A stretch of 40,421 nucleotides of DNA, from positions 1 through 40,421 of the forward strand of contig MPNW01000898.1 of NCBI GenBank assembly GCA_011800805.1, written 5' to 3'. The stretch's first letter is position 1. Each line of letters begins with the position of its first letter. Shown one piece after another: positions 9,171-17,149 of this stretch. The stretch is from Hirudo medicinalis. Taxonomy: Eukaryota > Annelida > Clitellata > Hirudinida > Hirudinidae. The notes below the pieces were generated by a model. It did no database searches, had not been told where the DNA came from, and saw only the letters and a list, made by a program, of their open reading frames with translations. A program made the position numbers and the translations under genes.

Positions 9171-10229
9171 CTATCTTAATTTTGTGTAATCTACAATCAA
9201 ATCATCAAACTTCGAGCCCTCTTCAAACAAAAACCGATGCGTAACGGACAAAGCAAATACGGGCAGCTCAGCTATTTGTTGCCAATTACGTAAGCGCATA
9301 GCATCTTTTTCCGTGGTTAAGATAATTTTATTTTCGATATCAGACATGCAATATGTACCCAAAATATCTCCAATATCTTTTTTAGAAAAATGGTGATGAT
9401 CGGGGTATTTCAAATGCTGCACGACGGCGTGATTTTTTTTTAAATAACTCAGCATGGGGCGCGGATTGGCGATGCCGGTAACCAAAACAATTTCATCCAC
9501 ATCATCAAGCTTTCTTATAGCCTGGCTGAATATATTGTATATTTCGCCGTAATGAATGGTAGTGAAAAATACCTTTTGATGCGGCAATGGTTTTATTTTT
9601 TTGAGTGTATTTTGTTTTTCAAATTCGCTTAGGTCTTTATCGGCCTTTGTTACCACAATAATATGGGCGCGTTTGTAATTCGATTTCAAATCTCTCAGAC
9701 TGCCCGCCGGTAAATACTCATCTCTGGAAAAAATATTTTGATACTCTGTGAGTAAAATATTTAACCCTGCCGTAACCGAACGGTGCTGAAACGCATCATC
9801 CAACAGAATTACATCGGGTGGCAATTTTAGCTCGCATAGATGTTCAATAGCTACAACCCTTTCCTCTGAAACGGCCACTGTTGCTTTTGGATATTTGGTA
9901 CGAAATTGCATGGGTTCGTCGCCAATGTCGTTGGCCGTAGTGTGGGCGTTGGCTATTATTAAACCTTTTGTTTTTCGACGATAGCCACGACTAATAATAG
10001 CTACTTTATAATGAGCAGCAAGTAGAGACACTAAGTACTCTACCATTGGCGATTTTCCGGTACCACCCACGGAAAGGTTTCCCACGCATATTGTGGGTAT
10101 GGATGGTTTGTAACTTTTTTTTATTCCCCAATCATACAGACGGTGGTACACCCACACTCCAAACTTGTAAAGCCAGGAAAAAGGGATTAAATATTTATTT
10201 CTTTGATTGATAAGCGAGCTAAAACTCAT
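9171..10229 (-). CDS. lpxK: Tetraacyldisaccharide 4'-kinase
   Basis: This 352-residue inner-membrane-associated kinase phosphorylates the 4' position of the lipid A disaccharide, a step of the Raetz pathway for LPS. The N-terminal hydrophobic anchor (about residues 10-30) is followed by the LpxK P-loop CVGNLSVGGTGKSPM. LLDDAFQHRSV (the DDxxQHR-type motif) is near residue 160 and ILTTEKDAMRL near 305. I chose the ATG at 10229 over a GTG at 10250, because the shorter form matches the usual LpxK start. The gene overlaps the end of the preceding cyclo-ligase gene by 11 bases, indicating translational coupling. Presence of LpxK shows the organism makes lipid A. Confidence 0.92.
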   Translation of the reverse strand: MSFSSLINQRNKYLIPFSWLYKFGVWVYHRLYDWGIKKSYKPSIPTICVGNLSVGGTGKSPMVEYLVSLLAAHYKVAIISRGYRRKTKGLIIANAHTTANDIGDEPMQFRTKYPKATVAVSEERVVAIEHLCELKLPPDVILLDDAFQHRSVTAGLNILLTEYQNIFSRDEYLPAGSLRDLKSNYKRAHIIVVTKADKDLSEFEKQNTLKKIKPLPHQKVFFTTIHYGEIYNIFSQAIRKLDDVDEIVLVTGIANPRPMLSYLKKNHAVVQHLKYPDHHHFSKKDIGDILGTYCMSDIENKIILTTEKDAMRLRNWQQIAELPVFALSVTHRFLFEEGSKFDDLIVDYTKLR

Positions 10230-10782
10230 ACGTTTTTTGGGGTGTAACACAATAACTTAAAGGTACATCAAAATTATTGCTATCCTCTATTCTATCGATG
10301 GGTTCATAATAACTTAATCCTACTTTAATAGCATCTTCACGTATGAGTGCGAGGTATTTATCGTAAAATCCTTTTCCGTAGCCTACACGGTAGCCTTGCT
10401 GGTCAAAACAAAGTAGGGGTACAATAACTACATCAATGGATTGAGGTGTAATGATGTGGCCGTTTTGGGGTTCTAATGTACCAAATTTGTTGGTTACAAA
10501 GGGTGTGTCGATTTCGGCTTGGTGGGCTTGCATGGTATAGTCGGAAAAATTACAAATGGGATAGGCCACTTGCATGGCCGGATTTTTGAAAAGCAAATAA
10601 TCTACTATGGTGTCGGTGTGTACTTCGGTATTCATGGCGGCGTAGGTAAATAGCACTTGTACGTAAGGCAGTTGTAATTGTTGAAATTGAATGAGGATTA
10701 AATCGTCCCACAATTGTTGCTGTGTGGGCGTTGTGTTTTTTCGTTTTTCGAAGAATGCTTTTCGCGCTTGTGTTTTGAGCAT
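10219..10782 (-). CDS. 5-formyltetrahydrofolate cyclo-ligase
   Basis: This protein of about 187 residues belongs to the MTHFS/YgfA family, which converts 5-formyl-THF to 5,10-methenyl-THF with ATP. Near the N-terminus is the basic helix LKTQARKAFFEKRK. The C-terminal catalytic block is PLLCFDQQGYRVGYGKGFYDKYL (split here as PLLCFDQQGYRVG and YGKGFYDKYL), which binds ATP and folate. A longer frame begins at 10842, but the ATG at 10782 matches the normal family start. The extra 20 upstream residues look non-conserved. It overlaps lpxK, and rsmD lies about 100 bases upstream, so the four genes DUF3822-rsmD-MTHFS-lpxK may form one operon. Confidence 0.9.
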   Translation of the reverse strand: MLKTQARKAFFEKRKNTTPTQQQLWDDLILIQFQQLQLPYVQVLFTYAAMNTEVHTDTIVDYLLFKNPAMQVAYPICNFSDYTMQAHQAEIDTPFVTNKFGTLEPQNGHIITPQSIDVVIVPLLCFDQQGYRVGYGKGFYDKYLALIREDAIKVGLSYYEPIDRIEDSNNFDVPLSYCVTPQKTYEF

Positions 10783-10884
10783 GTGCCGGTGGGTGTGGGG
10801 TTTGATGCCGGGATATGTACGGAACGATGCAGTGAGTGACACAAATGCGTGGATAGTAGTACTGTTGCCGACCGAACAAAAAAA

Positions 10885-11421
10885 TTAATTTTTGAATACT
10901 GAGAAAATGGTGGTGCCGTAGTTTTTTTCAAAACTGTATTGTGGGAACTGCTTGTAGTCGTTGCGTGGTGTGTGTTCGAGTACAAAGATGCCCTTGGGCG
11001 CTATCAGATTTTGTGTGGTGATGATGTGCGGCAGTTCGTCTATTTCGGTGAGTGCGTAGGGAGGGCCCGCGAAGATGAAGTTGTATTGTTGGGTGCATCC
11101 TTGCAGAAATTTGAATACGTCCATTTTTACGAACCGGATGTTTTCTATTTTTAAAGTGGCGGCCGTTTTTTTTATAAATCCAAACATTTGGGTGTCTTTC
11201 TCAACGACTGTCAAATCGGTGGCTCCACGGCTAGATAGTTCGTAGCTGATGCTTCCGGTACCTCCAAATAAATCGAGTGCTTTTATACCCTCAAATCCCA
11301 TGCGGTGTTGTAATACATTAAAAAGCCCTTCTTTTGCTACGTCGGTGGTGGGTCGGGTGTAGGGCATTTTTGCGGGCGGATGTATTTTACGTCCACCTAA
11401 ACTTCCTGCAATGATTCGCAT
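10885..11421 (-). CDS. rsmD: 16S rRNA (guanine966-N2)-methyltransferase RsmD, with altered catalytic motif
   Basis: This 178-residue Rossmann-fold methyltransferase begins with the family signature MRIIAGSLGGRKI. It contains TRPTTDVAKEGLFN and the SAM-binding motif ALDLFGGTGSISYE (about residues 48-61). RsmD methylates G966 of 16S rRNA during 30S assembly. The catalytic motif is normally (N/D)PP(Y/F), but here it reads FIFAGPPYAL (near residue 118). The acidic or amide residue is replaced by Gly through codon GGC, one base away from GAC. This may impair activity or be a sequencing error. I chose the ATG at 11421 because it opens the signature; a longer frame from 11484 adds unrelated residues. 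The 5' end overlaps the DUF3822 gene by 25 bases. Confidence 0.9.
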   Translation of the reverse strand: MRIIAGSLGGRKIHPPAKMPYTRPTTDVAKEGLFNVLQHRMGFEGIKALDLFGGTGSISYELSSRGATDLTVVEKDTQMFGFIKKTAATLKIENIRFVKMDVFKFLQGCTQQYNFIFAGPPYALTEIDELPHIITTQNLIAPKGIFVLEHTPRNDYKQFPQYSFEKNYGTTIFSVFKN

Positions 11422-12221
11422 AATATAAGTTCGTTGAGTGTCGTGAAGTAATGTGTGGGTAGACCGGTTATCGTGTCGTCCCATGAAGCGGGCATTAGTG
11501 TAATATTGAGAAAATAATCGTACAAACTTTTGTAGAGTTGAGAACTGGTATCGATAAGACCGGATAGCTGTAGGCTTACTTCCTCTTGCGTAAAGCCCAA
11601 TATTTCGCTTACCTTCAATAGGTAGAACACCATATCGGTGGCCGAGGTATATTGGAAATTTTTGGCCAATAAAAGTTGGGGGCCGCTATATACAATTGCA
11701 CTAAACCGATGAGGTTGTACATCTACCCTTAGCAACCCTTTTTCATAAGTATTGGCAGCGGTTTTTATGGCTGCTGAATGTAAATGCAGGTATGAAGAAG
11801 AAGGGAAATGATGAACGATTTTTGTCAAAATATCGGCGGGCACTGCGTAAATATTTACTATGTCTGTATCGCCAATTCCTTCTCTGATGGTGTGTTGTTG
11901 GGGATTCACGTTTTCCAAATGCATCAGCGGTGTGGCATCTGCATGGCTCATGTGGCCAGGTAGAAATGTGCTAAAGCCAAAATCTAAGCCGGTAATTATT
12001 TTTTGAAAACTGCTTTGTAGTGCCTCATTGCTATTGACAATGGTTTCAATGCTATCGGCTGTGCTGTGCGTCAACGAATAGCGTTTCAATTGTAGCAATC
12101 TATTGTCATCCCGGTTATAAATGCAGTAGGCAACCCAATCAGTCCCCGCTTGTATGGCCAAGTGTTGATGGGTATAGTCCGCATCGGTATGTGCTGTAAA
12201 ATTAAACTGTTGCTGCAACAT
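11397..12221 (-). CDS. DUF3822 family protein
   Basis: This 274-residue soluble protein belongs to the Bacteroidota family DUF3822, of unknown function. The fold has been suggested to resemble ASKHA-type ATPases. Visible features are the LAIQAGTDWVAYCIYNRDD strand pair near the start, YAVPADILTKIVHHFP mid-protein, and RVDVQPHRFSAIVYSG near residue 175. No signal peptide is seen. The gene sits directly upstream of rsmD with a 25-base overlap, an arrangement I recall as common in Bacteroidota, which suggests a link to rRNA modification or simple coupling. The ATG at 12221 is preferred to a TTG at 12242. Confidence 0.82.
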   Translation of the reverse strand: MLQQQFNFTAHTDADYTHQHLAIQAGTDWVAYCIYNRDDNRLLQLKRYSLTHSTADSIETIVNSNEALQSSFQKIITGLDFGFSTFLPGHMSHADATPLMHLENVNPQQHTIREGIGDTDIVNIYAVPADILTKIVHHFPSSSYLHLHSAAIKTAANTYEKGLLRVDVQPHRFSAIVYSGPQLLLAKNFQYTSATDMVFYLLKVSEILGFTQEEVSLQLSGLIDTSSQLYKSLYDYFLNITLMPASWDDTITGLPTHYFTTLNELILCESLQEV

Positions 12222-12265
12222 TATTTTTTCGATATTGGACAAATATCCTATTTAATATAGAACTT

Positions 12266-12461
12266 GTTGAAACTTTTTTATAATAAAGAGCCCCAAGAAT
12301 TAAGGATTTTTGTTTTTGGAAAAAAACGAATACTTCCGGGACTCATAGACGAAGGTAAGATAAGTTGAAACTTTTTTATAATAAAGAGCCCCAAGAATTA
12401 AGGATTTTTGTTTTTGGAAAAAAACGAATACTTCCGGGACTCATAGACGAAGGTAAGATAA
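12266..12461 (+). repeat. Exact 98-bp tandem duplication
   Basis: Bases 12266-12363 and 12364-12461 are identical, read base by base, including a seven-A run. The unit begins GTTGAAACTTTTTTATAA and ends GGTAAGATAA. It covers the 5' end of the truncated transposase frame. Because 98 is not a multiple of three, the first copy is out of frame with the rest and ends in a TGA just inside the second copy. The duplication could be a recent replication-slippage event or an assembly join. Confidence 0.95.
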
Positions 12462-12775
12462 GAGATTGCATTTTACCGCATCTAAGTAAAGGCAAAAGAG
12501 GCTTTAAGCCTAAGATAGATTTGGAAACAGTAATTATGCGAATACTAAAGCGAATGAAAACAGGTTGCGGGTGGCGCGAACTATTGGTTGCCGGGTATTT
12601 TCCTTCGGGTAAAGAACGGTGGCAGCACATCTATTACTATTTCAATAAATGGAGTAAAGGCGGTTCTTTCAAAAATCCATGGATACAAATGTTGTCAGCC
12701 AACAAAGGTGTGCCGGAGCAGGCCTACAAAAACCAATGTACGCACCATTGCCGCTACCAACCGAGACTTAAATAA
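12365..12775 (+). pseudogene. Truncated IS5-like transposase
   Basis: The frame starts at a TTG and has the N-terminal region of an IS5-family transposase: LPGLIDEGKIRDCILPHLSK, KRGFKPKIDLETVIMRILKR, MKTGCGWRELL and WQHIYYYFNKWSKGGSFKNPW. Homology stops around residue 118 (near 12710). None of the DDE catalytic region is present. The last 20 or so residues are out-of-frame reading of the neighbouring sigma-54 regulator remnant. The gene cannot encode an active transposase. Its position shows that an IS element landed in, or recombined into, the regulator gene and was then deleted. Confidence 0.8.
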
Positions 12776-13268
12776 AGAAATAGAAATCGGGAATTCTATG
12801 GAAGACCTTTTCTATCGTATTTCCGTTTTTGGCATTCCATTGCCCGAACTAAAAGACAGAGTGGAAGATATAGAAGTGCTGGCACACCATTTTTACAAAT
12901 GTTTTCTACAAAAACCAGCAAAAAATCAATCGTTTCTCTGCGTCCTATTTGCAAGCACTAAAACTACATAGTTGGAAAAGTAATATCCGAGAGTTGCGAA
13001 AGTAATAGAACGAAGCGTTATATTGAACGATGCAGCAGAATTGGGAATCGACAGTCTGCTGGCAGATTTGCAACAATTATCCTCTTCGCATGACGAAGCT
13101 ACTAATAGCCACAAAACATTATCTGCATTCGATTTGGCCAGTGCCGAAAAAATACATATTCAAAAGGTATTGAATTATACCAACGGCAATAAAACAGAAA
13201 CCGTCAAACTGCTCAACATTGCCTTAACCACACTCTACCGAAAAATTGATGAATACCAACTGAAATAG
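12735..13268 (+). pseudogene. C-terminal remnant of a sigma-54-dependent (NtrC-type) activator
   Basis: The frame beginning near 12735 reads NVRTIAATNRDLNKEIE, MEDLFYRISVFGIPLPELKD and VEDIEVLAHHFYK. These are the sensor-I and arginine-finger region and the end of an AAA+ sigma-54 activator domain. A frameshift near 12925-12935 moves the sequence to another frame (FSASYLQALKLHSWKSNIREL). A second, apparently a single-base loss in CGAAAGTAATA near 13000, moves it again to VIERSVILNDAAELG. The last part (to a TAG at 13266-13268) ends with a Fis-type helix-turn-helix, IQKVLNYTNGNKTETVKLLN. The receiver or sensor domain, Walker A and the GAFTGA loop are absent, replaced by transposase sequence. 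It is not functional. The prpBCD operon starts 118 bases downstream on the same strand. Confidence 0.85.
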
Positions 13269-13291
13269 TGCATTTACTTGCGTTTGATAGT

Positions 13292-13331
13292 TTGTATTTA
13301 CTTTTCTTAAAAAGTGGGATTGTAAATACAA
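13292..13331. promoter_or_regulatory. Perfect 10-bp inverted repeat upstream of prpB, possible operator
   Basis: TTGTATTTAC (13292-13301) and its exact complement GTAAATACAA (13322-13331) face each other across 20 bases. An extra half-site ATTTACTT occurs at 13272-13279 and repeats at 13296-13303. There is no following U-tract, so a terminator is unlikely. The position between the regulator remnant and prpB (56 to 95 bases before the ATG) fits a transcription-factor site. The cognate factor is unknown. Confidence 0.45.
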
Positions 13332-13386
13332 GATGTTTGTTTATATTACGCTTGAAATAACCAAAAATATATTGGAACATTAGCGC

Positions 13387-14280
13387 ATGAACTCATCTAC
13401 TACTACTTCTTCTGCCGGTTTTCGTTTTCGCGAAGCGATGAAAAAAGAAAATCCTTTACAAATTGTGGGCACTATCAATGCTAACCATGCTTTATTGGCC
13501 ACCCAGGCCGGTTTTAATGCCATTTATCTTTCGGGAGGAGGAGTGGCAGCAGGTTCTTTGGGTATTCCCGACTTAGGCATTACCAACTTGGATGATGTTT
13601 TAATTGACATCAACCGAATCACCAATGTTACCGATACGCCACTTTTGGTAGATGTGGATACTGGCTTTGGCGCATCGGCTTTTAATATAGAGCGTACTGT
13701 AAAATCGCTTATAAAGGCAGGTGCAGCGGCCTTACACATAGAAGATCAGGTAGGCGCTAAACGCTGCGGCCACAGGCCCGGCAAAGAATTGGTGAGCAAG
13801 CAAGAAATGGAGGACCGAATAAAAGCAGCGGCAAATGCCCGCACCGATCCCTATTTTATAATAGGTGCCCGCACCGATGCTTTTGCCAATGAAGGATTTG
13901 AAAAAACATTGGAGCGTGCCGTAGCATACAAGGCAGCCGGTGCCGATTTTATTTTTGCAGAAGCCGTACCCGACCTTTCTTATTATCAAAAATTTGTAGA
14001 TGCCGCCGGTATTCCCGTGTTGGCCAATATTACCGAATTTGGCATGATACGTATGTATACCATCCACGAGTTGAAACAAGCCGGGGTGGGGTTGGTGTTG
14101 TACCCGCTATCTGCTTTTAGAGCAGCCAACAAAGCCGCACAAACGGTATTTGAACATATCAGAAAAGATGGAACACAAAAAAACGTGCTGCACACCATGC
14201 AAACTAGGCAAGAGCTTTACGAAAGCATCAACTACTACGAGTACGAGAAAAAATTAGATCACCTTTTTAAAAACCAATAA
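13387..14280 (+). CDS. prpB: Methylisocitrate lyase
   Basis: This 297-residue TIM-barrel enzyme of the PEP mutase/isocitrate lyase superfamily cleaves 2-methylisocitrate to pyruvate and succinate, the last step of the 2-methylcitrate cycle. Visible motifs are [18 protein letters not shown] (about residues 46-63), the metal-binding VDVDTGFG (about 94-101), and [13 protein letters not shown] with the catalytic Cys of the K(K/R)CGH loop (about 117-129). [13 protein letters not shown] is near 158. The ATG at 13387 precedes a short, variable Ser/Thr-rich N-terminus. It is the first gene of prpBCD and is followed after 18 bases by prpC. Confidence 0.95.
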   Translation: MNSSTTTSSAGFRFREAMKKENPLQIVGTINANHALLATQAGFNAIYLSGGGVAAGSLGIPDLGITNLDDVLIDINRITNVTDTPLLVDVDTGFGASAFNIERTVKSLIKAGAAALHIEDQVGAKRCGHRPGKELVSKQEMEDRIKAAANARTDPYFIIGARTDAFANEGFEKTLERAVAYKAAGADFIFAEAVPDLSYYQKFVDAAGIPVLANITEFGMIRMYTIHELKQAGVGLVLYPLSAFRAANKAAQTVFEHIRKDGTQKNVLHTMQTRQELYESINYYEYEKKLDHLFKNQ

Positions 14281-14298
14281 CCACTAAAAGCCATCACC

Positions 14299-15456
14299 AT
14301 GTCAGCCGTTGATAAAAAAATCGAATTGAAACCTAAGAAAAGCGTTGCACTTTCGGGCATCACTGCCGGTAATACGGCTTTATGTACCGTAGGCAAAAGC
14401 GGAAACGACCTTCATTATCGGGGGTATGATATTAATGACCTAGCAGAAAAAGCCAGTTTTGAAGAAGTAGCATACCTGCTCATACACGAAACACTACCCA
14501 CACCACCACAGTTGAAAGTCTATCAGGCAAAGCTAAAATCACTTAGAGGTCTGCCCGATACTATCAAAAAAGTGCTGATGCAAATTCCTGCTGCCGCGCA
14601 CCCCATGGATGTATTAAGAACCCACACCTCTATGTTAGGTACTATTTTACCCGAAAAAGAAGATCATAATATTGCCGCCGCAAGAGATGTGGCCGACCGG
14701 CTTTTAGCGTCTTTTTCCTCAGCATTGCTTTTCTGGTATCACTACTCGCACAATGGCAAACAGATAAATGTAGAAACAGATGATGAAACCATCGGGGGCC
14801 ATTTTCTTCATTTGTTGCATGGGCAAAAGCCTGCCGAAAGCTGGGTAAAAGCCATGCAGGTGTCACTAAATTTATATGCCGAACATGAGTTTAATGCTTC
14901 TACGTTTACAGGTCGTGTTATAGCAGGTACGGGGTCTGACATGTATTCGGCAATAGTGGGTGCTATTGGTGCGTTGAGAGGGCCCAAACATGGCGGCGCT
15001 AACGAAGTGGCATTTGAAATACAAAGCCGCTATGCCAGTGCCGATGCTGCCGAAGCCGATATAAAAATCCGATTAGAAAAAAAAGAAGTGATTATTGGGT
15101 TTGGCCATCCGGTATATACCACTGCCGACCCCAGAAATGCCATAATAAAAAAAATAGCCCAACAATTGTCCCAAGAGTCGGGAAATATGCTGTTGTTTCA
15201 CATTGCCGAACGGGTAGAAAAAATAATGCGGCAAGAAAAAAAGATGTTTCCCAATTTAGACTGGTTCTCGGCTGTTTCTTATCATATTATGGGAGTACCC
15301 ACGGCCATGTTCACGCCTTTGTTTGTAATGGCGCGTATTACCGGGTGGAGTGCGCATGTGATAGAGCAAAGGTTAGACGGAAAAATTATTCGGCCCAGTG
15401 CGCATTACACCGGCCCCGATCATTTAAATTTTATACCGATTAATAAACGAAAGTAA
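14299..15456 (+). CDS. prpC: 2-methylcitrate synthase
   Basis: This 385-residue citrate-synthase family enzyme condenses propionyl-CoA with oxaloacetate to 2-methylcitrate. The catalytic residues lie in [13 protein letters not shown] (His), [14 protein letters not shown] (His) and the Asp of [15 protein letters not shown]. The C-terminal CoA/oxaloacetate segment [14 protein letters not shown] is present. Length and its place between prpB and prpD favour methylcitrate synthase over the TCA enzyme GltA, which is normally longer. The start lies 18 bases after the prpB stop. Confidence 0.93.
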   Translation: MSAVDKKIELKPKKSVALSGITAGNTALCTVGKSGNDLHYRGYDINDLAEKASFEEVAYLLIHETLPTPPQLKVYQAKLKSLRGLPDTIKKVLMQIPAAAHPMDVLRTHTSMLGTILPEKEDHNIAAARDVADRLLASFSSALLFWYHYSHNGKQINVETDDETIGGHFLHLLHGQKPAESWVKAMQVSLNLYAEHEFNASTFTGRVIAGTGSDMYSAIVGAIGALRGPKHGGANEVAFEIQSRYASADAAEADIKIRLEKKEVIIGFGHPVYTTADPRNAIIKKIAQQLSQESGNMLLFHIAERVEKIMRQEKKMFPNLDWFSAVSYHIMGVPTAMFTPLFVMARITGWSAHVIEQRLDGKIIRPSAHYTGPDHLNFIPINKRK

Positions 15457-15537
15457 ATTAGCTTCGCCGCCAATTATTTTATACCCATTCGATAGGATTA
15501 TTTATTTAAAACCGATTAAAATATTTTACTAAACACA

Positions 15538-16989
15538 ATGTCATCTCACATTTCGAACGAAAGACCCCAGCCGGATAAGGTACTGTCTGATATTGCAGAT
15601 TATGTTTTAAACTATTCAATAAACAACCAATTGGCTTTAGAAACAGCACAGTATTGTTTGTTAGATACGTTGGGCTGCGGTTTTGAGGCACTTACATACC
15701 CGGCTTGTACTAAACTATTAGGGCCTGTTGTGCCCGGCACGATTGTTCCAAATGGAGCCAAAGTGCCCGGCACCTCGTATCAGTTAGATCCCGTTCAAGC
15801 CGCCTTTAATGTAGGTGCCATTATCCGTTGGCTCGATTTTAACGATACTTGGCTGGCTGCCGAGTGGGGGCATCCTTCGGATAACTTGGGCGGAATATTA
15901 GCCACCGCTGACTGGCTTTCCCGAACACGCATTGCAGAGGGCAAACCTCCTTTAACCATGCTGCAAGTATTACATGCTATGATAATGGCACACGAAGTAC
16001 AAGGTGTGCTGGCACTCGAAAATTCGTTCAATCGTGTAGGGTTGGATCATGTGATACTTGTAAAAGTAGCTTCTACCGCGGTTGTGGGCAAGCTGATAGG
16101 ATTGAACAGAGATCAATTAATAAACGCGATATCGTTGGCTTTTGTAGATGGGCAGTCGCTGCGCACCTATCGCCATGCACCCAATACGGGCAGCAGAAAG
16201 TCTTGGGCTGCGGGAGATGCTACTTCCCGAGCCGTTCGTTTGGCATTAATTACACAAACCGGTGAAATGGGCTACCCCTCCGTTTTAACAGCAAAAACAT
16301 GGGGATTTTACGACGTGTCTTTTAAAGGAAATGAATTTAAGTTTCAACGGGAATATGGTACGTATGTGATGGAGCATATTCTTTTTAAAATATCGTTTCC
16401 TGCCGAGTTTCATTCGCAAACAGCCGTAGAAGCCGCAATAACACTGCATCATACGCTTAAGGCAATGGGTAAAACAAGCGATGATATTAAGAAAGTAACC
16501 ATTAGAACGCACGAGGCGGCTATTCGTATTATTGACAAGAAAGGCCCGCTGAATAATCCTGCAGATAGGGATCATTGCATACAATACATGGTGGCCGTCC
16601 CCCTTATTTTTGGCAGACTTACCGCAGCCGATTACGAAGACAACGTTGCTGCCGATTCTCGAATTGATGTACTGCGCGATAAAGTGGTATGTGTAGAAGA
16701 CCCACAGTTTACCAAAGATTATCACGATCCTGAAAAACGTTCTATTGCCAATGCACTAACTGTGGAACTAAATGATGGAACCATACTAAACGAGGTGGAA
16801 GTGGCCTATCCCATCGGGCACAAACGTAGGAGAGAAGAGGGTATTCCTAAGTTGATTGAAAAATTCAAAATTAATATTGCCCGTATTTTCGAGGAAGGTC
16901 AACAACAAAAAATATTGCAAACCGCGTTGGATTATAGCAAGCTAACGCAGATGTCGGTGAACGATTTTGTAGATTTAATGGTAAAATAA
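15538..16989 (+). CDS. prpD: 2-methylcitrate dehydratase
   Basis: This 483-residue MmgE/PrpD family enzyme dehydrates 2-methylcitrate to 2-methyl-cis-aconitate and needs no iron-sulfur cluster. Family blocks include [11 protein letters not shown] (about residue 43), [13 protein letters not shown] (about 93), [19 protein letters not shown] (about 218), the [11 protein letters not shown] segment (about 293), and [12 protein letters not shown] (about 349). It follows prpC after 81 bases. No prpE (propionyl-CoA synthetase) or prpF is in the window. The substrate may therefore arrive as propionyl-CoA from odd-chain fatty acids or amino acids, or the activating enzyme may lie elsewhere. Confidence 0.94.
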   Translation: MSSHISNERPQPDKVLSDIADYVLNYSINNQLALETAQYCLLDTLGCGFEALTYPACTKLLGPVVPGTIVPNGAKVPGTSYQLDPVQAAFNVGAIIRWLDFNDTWLAAEWGHPSDNLGGILATADWLSRTRIAEGKPPLTMLQVLHAMIMAHEVQGVLALENSFNRVGLDHVILVKVASTAVVGKLIGLNRDQLINAISLAFVDGQSLRTYRHAPNTGSRKSWAAGDATSRAVRLALITQTGEMGYPSVLTAKTWGFYDVSFKGNEFKFQREYGTYVMEHILFKISFPAEFHSQTAVEAAITLHHTLKAMGKTSDDIKKVTIRTHEAAIRIIDKKGPLNNPADRDHCIQYMVAVPLIFGRLTAADYEDNVAADSRIDVLRDKVVCVEDPQFTKDYHDPEKRSIANALTVELNDGTILNEVEVAYPIGHKRRREEGIPKLIEKFKINIARIFEEGQQQKILQTALDYSKLTQMSVNDFVDLMVK

Positions 16990-17053
16990 TTAGGCATATT
17001 ACTGCCCTGTATCGCATTGTAAGGGTTTATTGCTGGCTGGGTTATTTCTGCTG

Positions 17054-17071
17054 ATTTACGCATTCGTAAAT
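17054..17071. other. Small hairpin after prpD
   Basis: ATTTACG and CGTAAAT (7-bp perfect arms, 4-base loop) lie 65 bases after the prpD stop. There is no U-tract, so it is a weak terminator at best. The half-site ATTTAC is the same hexamer found in the dyad upstream of prpB. A second small palindrome, CAAAAAT/ATTTTTG, lies near 17111-17127. Confidence 0.35.
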
Positions 17072-17149
17072 TGGTTATCGATCCTATTCCAATAACTGCC
17101 CGAGCCTCCCCAAAAATCCGATTTTTGTTTCTGAAAAATCAATAAGCTA

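Noticed and set aside
12365..13268. Transposase-regulator fusion protein as a new domain architecture
   Set aside because: The two parts are in different frames, both are truncated, and the regulator part has two further frameshifts; it is a scar, not a fusion gene.
16285..16725. 146-residue minus-strand ORF
   Set aside because: It is antisense to prpD, which is complete and well conserved.
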